In this document: positions 1 to 5,541 of the stretch, one piece after another
Layout of the letters: every line of letters begins with the position of its first letter
Position numbering within the stretch: position 1 is the stretch's first letter
Source: Clostridia bacterium
GTDB taxonomy: Bacteria; Bacillota; Clostridia; Oscillospirales; CAG-272
Reading direction: 5' to 3'
Assembly (NCBI GenBank): GCA_017958705.1
Contig: JAGDCE010000309.1
Span: 1 to 11,228, forward strand
DNA: 11,228 nt
The notes under the pieces: generated by a model
Told to the model about the DNA's origin: nothing
Database searches by the model: none
What the model saw: only the letters and a program-made list of their open reading frames with translations
Translations under genes and position numbers: made by a program

Positions 1-402
1 GGCGACGGATTCTACAGCACTTCATTCGATAAGGCGTATCCCGCGGGCACCTACACGCTGCGTTACACCACCGGCGGCAGCAACGGCGGCTGGTTCGTGC
101 TTGCCTCGGCTCCCGAAAACGGATCCGTTGTATCCGTCTCCGGCGGAAACACGAACGAAAACACGCTCTCGAACCCGTACATCGGTCTCATCACCGCCGA
201 AGCTCCCTCCGCGCTCCTCGGCGACGTTGACGGCGACGGAGAACTCTCCAACAAAGACGTCGTCCTCCTGTTCCGTGCGGTAAGCAACGGCATCAGAGAA
301 GGCGAAGTATACCTCGCGGAGAACGCGGACGTCAACGGCGACGGCTCGGTCGATAACCTCGACGTTGTCGATCTGTTCAAGATGGTCACCAAGGGCGCCT
401 GA
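1..402 (+). CDS. C-terminal part of a secreted dockerin-bearing protein (5' end outside window)
   Basis: The frame is open from the first base and ends at TGA 400-402, leaving 133 residues of a longer protein. Residues 1-70 are Gly/Ser/Thr-rich with alternating hydrophobics (GTYTLRYTTGG, WFVLASAPENG), as at the end of a beta-sandwich; the family of that part is not recognisable. Residues 74-133 are a type I dockerin with two EF-hand-like calcium loops, DVDGDGELSNKD (75-86) and DVNGDGSVDNLD (110-121), each followed by a helix (VVLLFRAVSN and VVDLFKMVTK). Dockerins bind cohesin domains and tether extracellular enzymes, mostly glycoside hydrolases, to scaffoldins. The catalytic part, if there is one, lies upstream of the window. 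The next gene encodes a cohesin-like domain, which makes this pair the most interesting context. The dockerin call is firm; the enzymatic role is unknown. Confidence 0.9.
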   Translation, partial: GDGFYSTSFDKAYPAGTYTLRYTTGGSNGGWFVLASAPENGSVVSVSGGNTNENTLSNPYIGLITAEAPSALLGDVDGDGELSNKDVVLLFRAVSNGIREGEVYLAENADVNGDGSVDNLDVVDLFKMVTKGA

Positions 403-420
403 TAAACAAGTTTCCGCTGC

Positions 421-456
421 CTGCCGTTTTCCCCCTTTGCCGGGGGAAAACGGCAG
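421..456 (+). terminator. Perfect 15-bp hairpin after the dockerin gene, no U-tract
   Basis: CTGCCGTTTTCCCCC (421-435) pairs perfectly with 442-456 around the 6-base loop TTTGCC. It starts 18 bases after the stop codon, where a terminator is expected. The sequence after the stem (TCTCACGTT) has no run of T, so it is not a classical intrinsic terminator. It may act as a 3' RNA-stabilising hairpin, or terminate with help from a factor. Confidence 0.5.
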
Positions 457-466
457 TCTCACGTTG

Positions 467-534
467 AAAAAACGCGAAAAAAAGCGCACGCCTTCCAAAA
501 TATAGAAAAAAACTTCAAAAAAAATTAAAAAAAA
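467..534. promoter_or_regulatory. Phased A-tracts upstream of promoter (likely curved DNA / UP-like region)
   Basis: Runs of 4-8 A are centred near 469.5, 480, 498.5, 509, 520.5 and 530.5, so they repeat at about one helical turn with one turn skipped near 490. Tracts in helical phase bend DNA. The block ends about 33 bases before the -35 hexamer of the cohesin-protein gene. An upstream bend or UP-element-like stimulation of RNA polymerase is the inferred role. Confidence 0.5.
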
Positions 535-567
535 CCTTATTTACGCGTATTTATTATAGAAAAAGTA

Positions 568-596
568 TTGACATTGCGGTTTTATTGTGATATAAT
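568..596 (+). promoter_or_regulatory. Sigma-A type promoter of the cohesin-protein gene
   Basis: Perfect -35 TTGACA (568-573), 17-base spacer and perfect -10 TATAAT (591-596) preceded by TG-A (588-590), an extended -10. Transcription would start near 603-605, giving a leader of about 30 bases. The Shine-Dalgarno AAAGGAG (621-627) lies six bases before the ATG at 634. No operator palindrome is visible in the core promoter, so strong constitutive expression is inferred. Confidence 0.9.
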
Positions 597-633
597 CCAT
601 TTACAATCGGAATAAAATCCAAAGGAGAAACTT

Positions 634-3024
634 ATGAAAAAACTGCTTTCCGTAATCCTGACGGTAGCTATGATCGTTTCCGTAATGACGGGCATAGTCG
701 CTGTCAAAGCGGCCGGCACGCTTCAGATAGTCATTGACTCCGTTGAAGCAGAAGCCGGTACAGAAGTACAGGTAGTCATTTCGATCACCGGCAACGAAAA
801 ACTCAGTTCGCTGAAGCTGGACATCGAACACGGCGACCTCGAGTACGTAAAGACAAAGTGGTCCATCAAACCGACCGATTCGGTAGACCCGGACGTCGAT
901 CTTGACGACGTGACCACGATGAAAGACGTTAACGACAACGCGGAAACCAAAACCCTCACGCTCAACTGGGCGTCGCTCAACGGCGTTTGCGAGACCGCTG
1001 AGGTCACGTACGCGACCGTGACGTTCAAAGTACCGGAAGGTGCTGCAAACGGCACGAAGTACGATCTGAAAGGCTCCGCTGTTCAGAACAACGTATTCTA
1101 TCTTGACGACGACCAGACCGCGCAGAGCGTACCGTTCGCCATCACGAACGGCAGCGTTACCGTTCCCGGCGAAGCCGCTCCGACCGATACGTTCATCCGT
1201 ATGAGCATCGACTCCTTCCTTGTCGGCACAACCGAATGCAAGAAAGAGGACTCCGGCTCTATGAAGAAGGGCAACGTCATAACGACTCTCGGCTGGGTCG
1301 CTTTCACTGACGGCCTGAAAGAAGTATACTACACCGTAAACGGCGAGAAATTCGCCTGCGAAGACAACTACAGAGACAGAGGCGACCTTGTATCCGCCGC
1401 TGTTCTTGCGATATTCCCGGATCTCGAGAATATATATAACGGCGGCGCACACGCCGGTTTCGGTACCGACGCTGCGGCGATGAAGCTGACCGGCACCGAT
1501 TCCCTCGACGTCGGCACCTACACGATCACTCTCGTAGCTGTCGCGAACGGCGGATTTGAGAAAGTCCTCAAGACCTTCACGCTTGAAGTTCTCAGCGAAG
1601 ACACTCCCGAGCCGCCTCCCGCTCCCGCATTCATACACACCTTCTTCGACGCCGGTGCTGTTGAAAACAACACGCTCGTCAACGCCGGCGGCTGGACCGG
1701 TGCGAACTATCCGATACTCAGGCTCGGTTACGCCGTTGACGGCGGCGAGCCCGTATTCGAAGGCGTAACGATTACCCAGCTCCCTGACAACGATCCCGTA
1801 AAACAGCCCGGCAACGCGGGCCAGTACGGCATAAGATTCAGCATCTACCGCGACTTCAAGGACGACGGCCTTGCCGCCGGCAACCACACTGTAGTCCTCA
1901 TAGCTGAACTTGATGACGAAGCGAAGACTGTTCTCCCGCTCGGCAACGTTGTCGGTAATTACCCGAGCAACAGCTTCCCCATAACCATCGAAGGCACGAC
2001 TCCGGTTGATCCGGATCCCGCTGCTCTGCATGCGAAATCCTTCAATACCGTCTGGGTTGACGGAACGATTATCTGCGACGTCGGCGACGCTCTCGGTTAC
2101 CTCGGAGAAAATCCGATCACCGGTGACGTCCAGAACATAGGCGTACGCGGCTGGGCCTGGATCGACAACAGCACGATCGCTCAGTTCGGCTATAAGCTTG
2201 ACGGCGGCGAACCCGTATTCAGCGACGCGTTCCTTCAGGACAGACCTGACGTTTATGCTCAGGCCGGCGCGACGCAGGCGACCGCAAACGGCTTTGCCAT
2301 CAACCCCGTTGACGTATCCGCTCTCGCGACCGGCGACCACACCATCACTGTAGTCGTCAAAGCAGCGGACGGCAACATCGTAGAAGTAGTAACGGCTCCG
2401 TTCTCCGTAGAGAGAGCTGTAACTCCTCCGGCATCGTATGAACTGATCAATGTTTCCTACGACGAACTGAAATACGACGACACGCAGATGTGCTACGACG
2501 GTGTTTACAAGAAACTCGCCGAACTCGAAGACAAGTCCATACTCAACTTCGAGAAGGGCGCCGTAAGCAACATCTCCATGTACGGTTGGGTCAGACTGTC
2601 TGAGAACATCGAAGATATCCAGGGCTTCGGCTACAGCATTGACGGCGGCGAAGTTGTCACCGGTGATTTCGTCAAAGACAGAGCAGCCGAGCTTTCCGGA
2701 GCGGGATTCCCGGGTGGCCAGGGCTTCCTGGTAACCGTACCCGTTGCGGATCTTGAAGCCGGCGAGCACAGCATCGACGTTTACGTCATCGCTGGCGACG
2801 GCACGCAGATCAAGGTCATCAAAGTAAAGAACGACGTTGAGTATCAGGTCGGCGTCACCTTCACTGTGACCGAAACCGTAACTGAGCCTGACGATACAAC
2901 CGAACCCGACGAGCCCGGCGAAGACAATCCCGGAACCTCCGACGTAGCGGTCGTAGCCCTTGCTTCTCTTGCGGCTATCGCTCTCGCGGGTGCCTTCATA
3001 GGCAAGAAAGCTCTTAAGAAATAA
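634..3024 (+). CDS. Surface-anchored protein with cohesin-like domain and four repeated beta modules
   Basis: 796 residues. The ATG at 634 is chosen because AAAGGAG precedes it and MKKLLSVILTVAMIV begins a signal peptide (about 1-27, cleavage near VKA-A). Residues 29-177 resemble a cohesin: an opening strand with an AGTEVQVVISITGN turn, a central LKLDIEHGDLEYVKT segment, then ATVTFKVPEGAANGTKYDL and a closing ITNGSVTV. Four diverged modules follow (about 186-320, 332-452, 463-592 and 601-745). They share a G-W near the first third (220, 353, 506, 650), then GY-x-(V/L/I)DGGE-type strands and an AG-x-H-(T/S)-(I/V) strand near the end. An acidic Pro/Thr linker (746-766) leads to NPGTSD, a hydrophobic helix (about 769-790) and KKALKK, which resembles a sortase signal or membrane anchor. 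It may be an anchoring scaffoldin for dockerin proteins such as its upstream neighbour. Function of the repeats is unknown. It is transcribed alone, between its own promoter and terminator. Confidence 0.85.
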   Translation: MKKLLSVILTVAMIVSVMTGIVAVKAAGTLQIVIDSVEAEAGTEVQVVISITGNEKLSSLKLDIEHGDLEYVKTKWSIKPTDSVDPDVDLDDVTTMKDVNDNAETKTLTLNWASLNGVCETAEVTYATVTFKVPEGAANGTKYDLKGSAVQNNVFYLDDDQTAQSVPFAITNGSVTVPGEAAPTDTFIRMSIDSFLVGTTECKKEDSGSMKKGNVITTLGWVAFTDGLKEVYYTVNGEKFACEDNYRDRGDLVSAAVLAIFPDLENIYNGGAHAGFGTDAAAMKLTGTDSLDVGTYTITLVAVANGGFEKVLKTFTLEVLSEDTPEPPPAPAFIHTFFDAGAVENNTLVNAGGWTGANYPILRLGYAVDGGEPVFEGVTITQLPDNDPVKQPGNAGQYGIRFSIYRDFKDDGLAAGNHTVVLIAELDDEAKTVLPLGNVVGNYPSNSFPITIEGTTPVDPDPAALHAKSFNTVWVDGTIICDVGDALGYLGENPITGDVQNIGVRGWAWIDNSTIAQFGYKLDGGEPVFSDAFLQDRPDVYAQAGATQATANGFAINPVDVSALATGDHTITVVVKAADGNIVEVVTAPFSVERAVTPPASYELINVSYDELKYDDTQMCYDGVYKKLAELEDKSILNFEKGAVSNISMYGWVRLSENIEDIQGFGYSIDGGEVVTGDFVKDRAAELSGAGFPGGQGFLVTVPVADLEAGEHSIDVYVIAGDGTQIKVIKVKNDVEYQVGVTFTVTETVTEPDDTTEPDEPGEDNPGTSDVAVVALASLAAIALAGAFIGKKALKK

Positions 3025-3040
3025 TTAAGGCAAACATAAA

Positions 3041-3073
3041 AAGGACCTTCACTTCGGTGAAGGTTCTTTTTTT
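3041..3073 (+). terminator. Intrinsic terminator of the cohesin-protein gene
   Basis: A 12-bp stem (3041-3052 with 3057-3068, one G-T pair) closes the loop TTCG, a C(UUCG)G tetraloop known for high stability. T-rich DNA 3067-3073 follows directly. It lies 16 bases after the stop codon at 3022-3024. Confidence 0.95.
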
Positions 3074-3124
3074 GCATAGAAAAACAAAATATTCCGAAAT
3101 TTTAAATAAATATTGTCATACCTG

Positions 3125-3153
3125 TTGACAAATGCGGTGAAATGTGGTATAAT
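3125..3153 (+). promoter_or_regulatory. Sigma-A type promoter of the small surface-protein gene
   Basis: TTGACA (3125-3130), 17-base spacer and TATAAT (3148-3153) with an extended -10 TG-G (3145-3147). It has the same architecture as the promoters at 568 and 4351. It follows the previous terminator by 51 bases, so this gene is a separate transcription unit. Confidence 0.9.
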
Positions 3154-3169
3154 GAACACAATGATAAAC

Positions 3170-3175
3170 AAGGAG
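3170..3175 (+). promoter_or_regulatory. Shine-Dalgarno site fixing the start at 3184
   Basis: AAGGAG is eight bases before the ATG at 3184. It selects this ATG over the in-frame ATG at 3142, which lies inside the spacer of the promoter and could not be on the transcript. Confidence 0.9.
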
Positions 3176-3183
3176 ATAAAGAC

Positions 3184-3954
3184 ATGAAAAAGTTTATTGC
3201 AGCGCTTATCGTTCTGGTGCTCGTCGCGACTGCGGCGGCAGCTACCGCCACGGCGGCAAGCTCCTTCGACTACGCACACATCACCGCGTCCGGCAACGAC
3301 CCTTACGCGAACTTCGTTTTCCATGACGGAAAATCCATAGATCCCGACACGGTAAAATGGGCTGCCGTGAAATACAGGACCATCACCGAAAAAGACAACA
3401 CCGGCGTACAGCTCATCGGCCAGTTCTACATCAACCCCGCCGCCGAGCCGTTCATCCCCGTAAAGTACAACCACACCCAGAAATGGGAGACCATCGTCGT
3501 CGATATGACGACGGTAAGCGAGAAGGCTTCTTCCGGCTCCATCTGGAATTCCTCGCGCTATACCGGCACCACCGCGATCCGCTTCGACCCGCTCGAATCC
3601 AACCGCGACGCGGAAGCCGCTGACGGCGAACACGATACCGCGGTCGTCTCCGACGGCGACAGCATAGATATCGCCTGGATCGCGTTCTTCGCAAGCGAAG
3701 CCGACGCGAAAGCCTACGACGGCACGCAGGACACCCCCGCGGCGGTCCTTCTGCCCGAAGATCTGACCAAAGGCTCCGGCGCCAACAGCTTCGGTTCCGT
3801 TGAGATCCTCACGGAGAACGGCGAGGACGATACGCCCGTCGCTCCCGACGAGCCCGGCAAAACGCCCGACACCTCTGACGCCGCCGTCGTCGCGATAGCC
3901 GCGCTCGGCTGCGTCGCACTCGCCGGCATAATCGTCTCCAAAAAGGTAAAATAA
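3184..3954 (+). CDS. Small exported, C-terminally anchored protein with one beta-sandwich-like domain
   Basis: 256 residues from the ATG at 3184. MKKFIAALIVLVLVATAAAA starts a signal peptide, with cleavage likely near residues 24-25 (ATA-A). Residues 27-180 form one compact domain with strand-like segments KWAAVKYRT (58-66), QLIGQFYINP, KWETIVVDMTT (100-110), TAIRFDPLESN (130-140) and IDIAWIAFFASEADA (161-175). The alternation of hydrophobic residues and the aromatic positions suggest a jelly-roll or carbohydrate-binding-like fold, but I do not recognise a named family. A short acidic Pro-rich linker is followed by PDTSD (228-232), a hydrophobic helix (233-251) and KKVK. This tail is nearly the same as that of the preceding gene product, so both are probably fixed to the envelope by the same route. 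It is monocistronic. A ligand-binding or structural surface role is inferred only. Confidence 0.85.
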   Translation: MKKFIAALIVLVLVATAAAATATAASSFDYAHITASGNDPYANFVFHDGKSIDPDTVKWAAVKYRTITEKDNTGVQLIGQFYINPAAEPFIPVKYNHTQKWETIVVDMTTVSEKASSGSIWNSSRYTGTTAIRFDPLESNRDAEAADGEHDTAVVSDGDSIDIAWIAFFASEADAKAYDGTQDTPAAVLLPEDLTKGSGANSFGSVEILTENGEDDTPVAPDEPGKTPDTSDAAVVAIAALGCVALAGIIVSKKVK

Positions 3955-3992
3955 ACCGTCTCAAAGCGATAGCTGAATAAAGAAGAAACAAT

Positions 3993-4044
3993 CCCGCTTT
4001 GACGTCTTTCGTTTGAAGAAAGCGTCATAGCGGGTTAATTTTTT
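3993..4044 (+). terminator. Intrinsic terminator of the small surface-protein gene
   Basis: A long hairpin: CCCGCT (3993-3998) pairs with AGCGGG (4029-4034), TGACG with CGTCA and CTTTC with GAAAG, around the loop GTTTGAA (4011-4017), with one mismatch and one bulge. T-rich DNA follows at 4035-4044. The stem begins 39 bases after the stop codon. Confidence 0.9.
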
Positions 4045-4076
4045 ACGGATCAAAACTTAATCAATCGCATAAAAGA

Positions 4077-4274
4077 AGCTAAATTGCTCGCTTCGCTCGC
4101 AGCTAAATTGAAGCCTTACGGCTTCAGCTGAATTAAATTCGCCCTATAGCTCGCGTCAGCGAATTTAGCTTGCGAAGCAAATTTAGCTGACCGAAGGTCA
4201 ATTTAGCTCGCCGTGCAGGGGTTCCCCGACGCGAATTTGAGAACGTTGGGGAACCCCGCAGGGCGAATTTAGCT
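4077..4274. repeat. Inverted array of short palindromes joined by AGCTAAATT / AATTTAGCT (array A)
   Basis: This fills most of the 458-base gap between genes. AGCTAAATT occurs at 4077-4085 and 4101-4109, with AGCTGAATT at 4126-4134. The reverse complement AATTTAGCT occurs at 4162-4170, 4180-4188, 4200-4208 and 4266-4274. Between linkers lie different short inverted repeats: GAAGCC/GGCTTC (4110-4125, loop TTAC), AAATTCGC/GCGAATTT (4135-4142 with 4159-4166), TTGC-GAA-GCAA (4170-4180) and TGACC-GAA-GGTCA (4188-4200). A long hairpin occupies 4209-4265. Linkers on the left can pair with linkers on the right, so the whole block can fold as nested stems. No coding frame with a ribosome site is seen. 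Function is unknown. Bases 4045-4076 hold nothing recognisable. Confidence 0.85.
4209..4265. repeat. Long hairpin inside array A
   Basis: GGGGTTCCCC (4218-4227) is inverted as GGGGAACCCC (4248-4257). The stem extends outward through TGC (4214-4216) with GCA (4258-4260) and CGCC (4209-4212) with GGCG (4262-4265), with small internal loops. GGGGTTCCCC itself is close to self-complementary. The apical part holds a broken linker copy (AATTTGAGA from 4234). It looks like a nested insertion of a second type of inverted repeat into the array. Confidence 0.75.
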
Positions 4275-4281
4275 GCGATGC

Positions 4282-4303
4282 ACCGCCGTGAGGCGGTTTT
4301 TTT
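4282..4303 (+). terminator. Rho-independent terminator-like hairpin at the right end of array A
   Basis: ACCGCC (4282-4287) pairs with GGCGGT (4292-4297) around a GTGA loop of the GNRA class. T-rich DNA runs 4297-4303. It faces + and lies 48 bases before the next -35 box, so it would insulate the downstream operon from read-through of the array. Confidence 0.85.
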
Positions 4304-4350
4304 GTATAAACCGTTATTGTAAAAGTTTTATATATTGAGCAAAAATACCG

Positions 4351-4379
4351 TTGACATTCACGCACGGATTTGGTATAAT
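4351..4379 (+). promoter_or_regulatory. Sigma-A type promoter of the deacetylase-proS-ABC genes
   Basis: TTGACA (4351-4356), 17-base spacer, TATAAT (4374-4379) with an extended -10 TG-G (4371-4373). The transcript would begin near 4386 with a leader of under 30 bases, too short for a T-box or riboswitch. No other good promoter is visible before 10913. Confidence 0.9.
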
Positions 4380-4412
4380 ACAGAAGTATATAATATAAGA
4401 AGAGGAAAACCG

Positions 4413-5531
4413 ATGAAAAAGGGAGCAATATACGGCATCATAGCGGCTTTTATAATCATCGCGATGATGATATTCATACCCGTCGTGTCTCAGCGTGCGT
4501 CCGATCCGCTGCCTGAGACCACAATGACGGCGGAGCCGACGCGGGATCCCGACACGACCGACGAAGGCGTGACGGCGAACGTGACTCAACAGCAGCCGCA
4601 GCCCGTGACGAGCGACGCGGCGACGGAGCCCGGCGCCGACACGGACGGAACCGGGCAGACCGGAGAAGACCCCGGCACGACCGCGACGGATCCCGGGACG
4701 ACGATACCGGCGGAGGTCACCACCGTCGCCGAGACGGAGACCGGGACCGTGACGGAAGCGGAGACGACGACAGCCCCGGAGACGACCACCGCGCCCGAGA
4801 CCACCACGGCGCCGGAAACGACGACCGCGCCGGAGACCACGACGGCGCCCGTCACGACGGCACCCGTCACGACGAAACCCGACGTCACGCCGCTCGATCC
4901 GGAGAAGAAATACGTCGCGTTCACGTTCGACGACGGCCCGCATCCGACGAACTCCAAAAAGATCACCGATAAAATGCTCGAGTACAACGGCAAATGCACG
5001 TTCTTCGTCATAGGCAACCTTATAAAAGGCGAGCGCCAGGAGGGCATGCAATACGCATACGATCACGGCATGGAGATAGGCATCCACTGCTGGACTCACG
5101 ACTGGTATTACACGAAAAATCCGGAAAAATATCACGACGAGGTCTACAAGACCGCGGACAAACTGCAGGAAGTCCTCGGCGTCTGGCCGACGATCATGCG
5201 TCCGCCCGGAGGCAACATAACGGAAGATCAGTACAAATCGTCTGAATTCGCGGTCATCATCTGGGACGTCGATTCAAACGACTGGAGATACAAAAACAAC
5301 AGCGACAGATCCCAGAAGGAAAACATCAATATAATCGTCAACAACGTCATGGAAGACGTTAAGCCGGGATCGATAATCCTGATGCACGAGATATACGAGA
5401 ATTCCTACCTCGCTTTCTGCGAGATCATTGAAAGGCTTGCGGATCAGGGATACGAATTCGTGACGGTTTCGGAGCTTTTGCAGAATCCCGAGCTCGGTTA
5501 CAAATATTACAGCGCTAACAAGAAGAAATAA
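4413..5531 (+). CDS. Membrane-anchored polysaccharide deacetylase (NodB/CE4 family)
   Basis: 372 residues. ATG 4413 is chosen for the GAGG at 4402-4405 and because it opens directly into an uncleaved signal anchor (about 5-25, IIAAFIIIAMMIFIPVV). Residues 30-160 are a Thr/Pro/acidic extracellular linker with five tandem ETTTAP units (117-146). The catalytic domain spans about 165-370 and shows all five CE4 motifs: TFDDGP (171-176, base D173 and metal ligand D174), H225-CWT-H229 (metal ligands), RPPGG (263-267), WDVDSNDW (284-291) and ILMH (322-325, H325). The family removes N- or O-acetyl groups from peptidoglycan, chitin or xylan using a divalent metal. Being tethered outside the membrane by a long linker suggests peptidoglycan, as for PgdA-like enzymes, but the substrate is not shown. 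It is first in a likely operon; proS follows ten bases after the stop. Confidence 0.93.
   Translation: MKKGAIYGIIAAFIIIAMMIFIPVVSQRASDPLPETTMTAEPTRDPDTTDEGVTANVTQQQPQPVTSDAATEPGADTDGTGQTGEDPGTTATDPGTTIPAEVTTVAETETGTVTEAETTTAPETTTAPETTTAPETTTAPETTTAPVTTAPVTTKPDVTPLDPEKKYVAFTFDDGPHPTNSKKITDKMLEYNGKCTFFVIGNLIKGERQEGMQYAYDHGMEIGIHCWTHDWYYTKNPEKYHDEVYKTADKLQEVLGVWPTIMRPPGGNITEDQYKSSEFAVIIWDVDSNDWRYKNNSDRSQKENINIIVNNVMEDVKPGSIILMHEIYENSYLAFCEIIERLADQGYEFVTVSELLQNPELGYKYYSANKKK
4761..4850 (+). repeat. Five tandem 18-bp units encoding ETTTAP in the deacetylase linker
   Basis: Units begin at 4761, 4779, 4797, 4815 and 4833 and all encode ETTTAP. They differ only at third codon positions, so the peptide is kept while the DNA has drifted. 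Related VTTAP and VTTKP follow (4851-4880). Thr/Pro-rich spacers of this kind hold an enzyme away from the membrane and are often O-glycosylated. Confidence 0.9.
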
Positions 5532-5541
5532 GAGGAACGAT

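Noticed and set aside
601..2769. Long open frame on the minus strand opposite the cohesin-protein gene
   Set aside because: It lies opposite a well-supported gene, shows no domain, and arises because codons such as GAC/GTC read as open in reverse.
3142..3183. Earlier in-frame ATG for the small surface protein
   Set aside because: It lies in the promoter spacer, has no ribosome site, and would put a hydrophilic stretch before the signal peptide. ATG 3184 with AAGGAG is far better.
4077..4274. CRISPR array
   Set aside because: The constant part is only about nine bases, changes orientation half-way, and the variable parts are themselves palindromes of uneven length. No cas gene is present.
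4335..4412. Upstream in-frame alternative start for the deacetylase
   Set aside because: It would overlap the promoter at 4351-4379 and add residues before a clear signal anchor; GAGG precedes ATG 4413.
4198..4428. Possible small minus-strand gene in the gap before the deacetylase
   Set aside because: It would run through a terminator, a promoter and the palindrome array and has no ribosome site.
5500..5541. T-box leader for proS
   Set aside because: Only ten bases separate proS from the deacetylase stop, and the leader at 4380-4412 is too short for a specifier stem and antiterminator.
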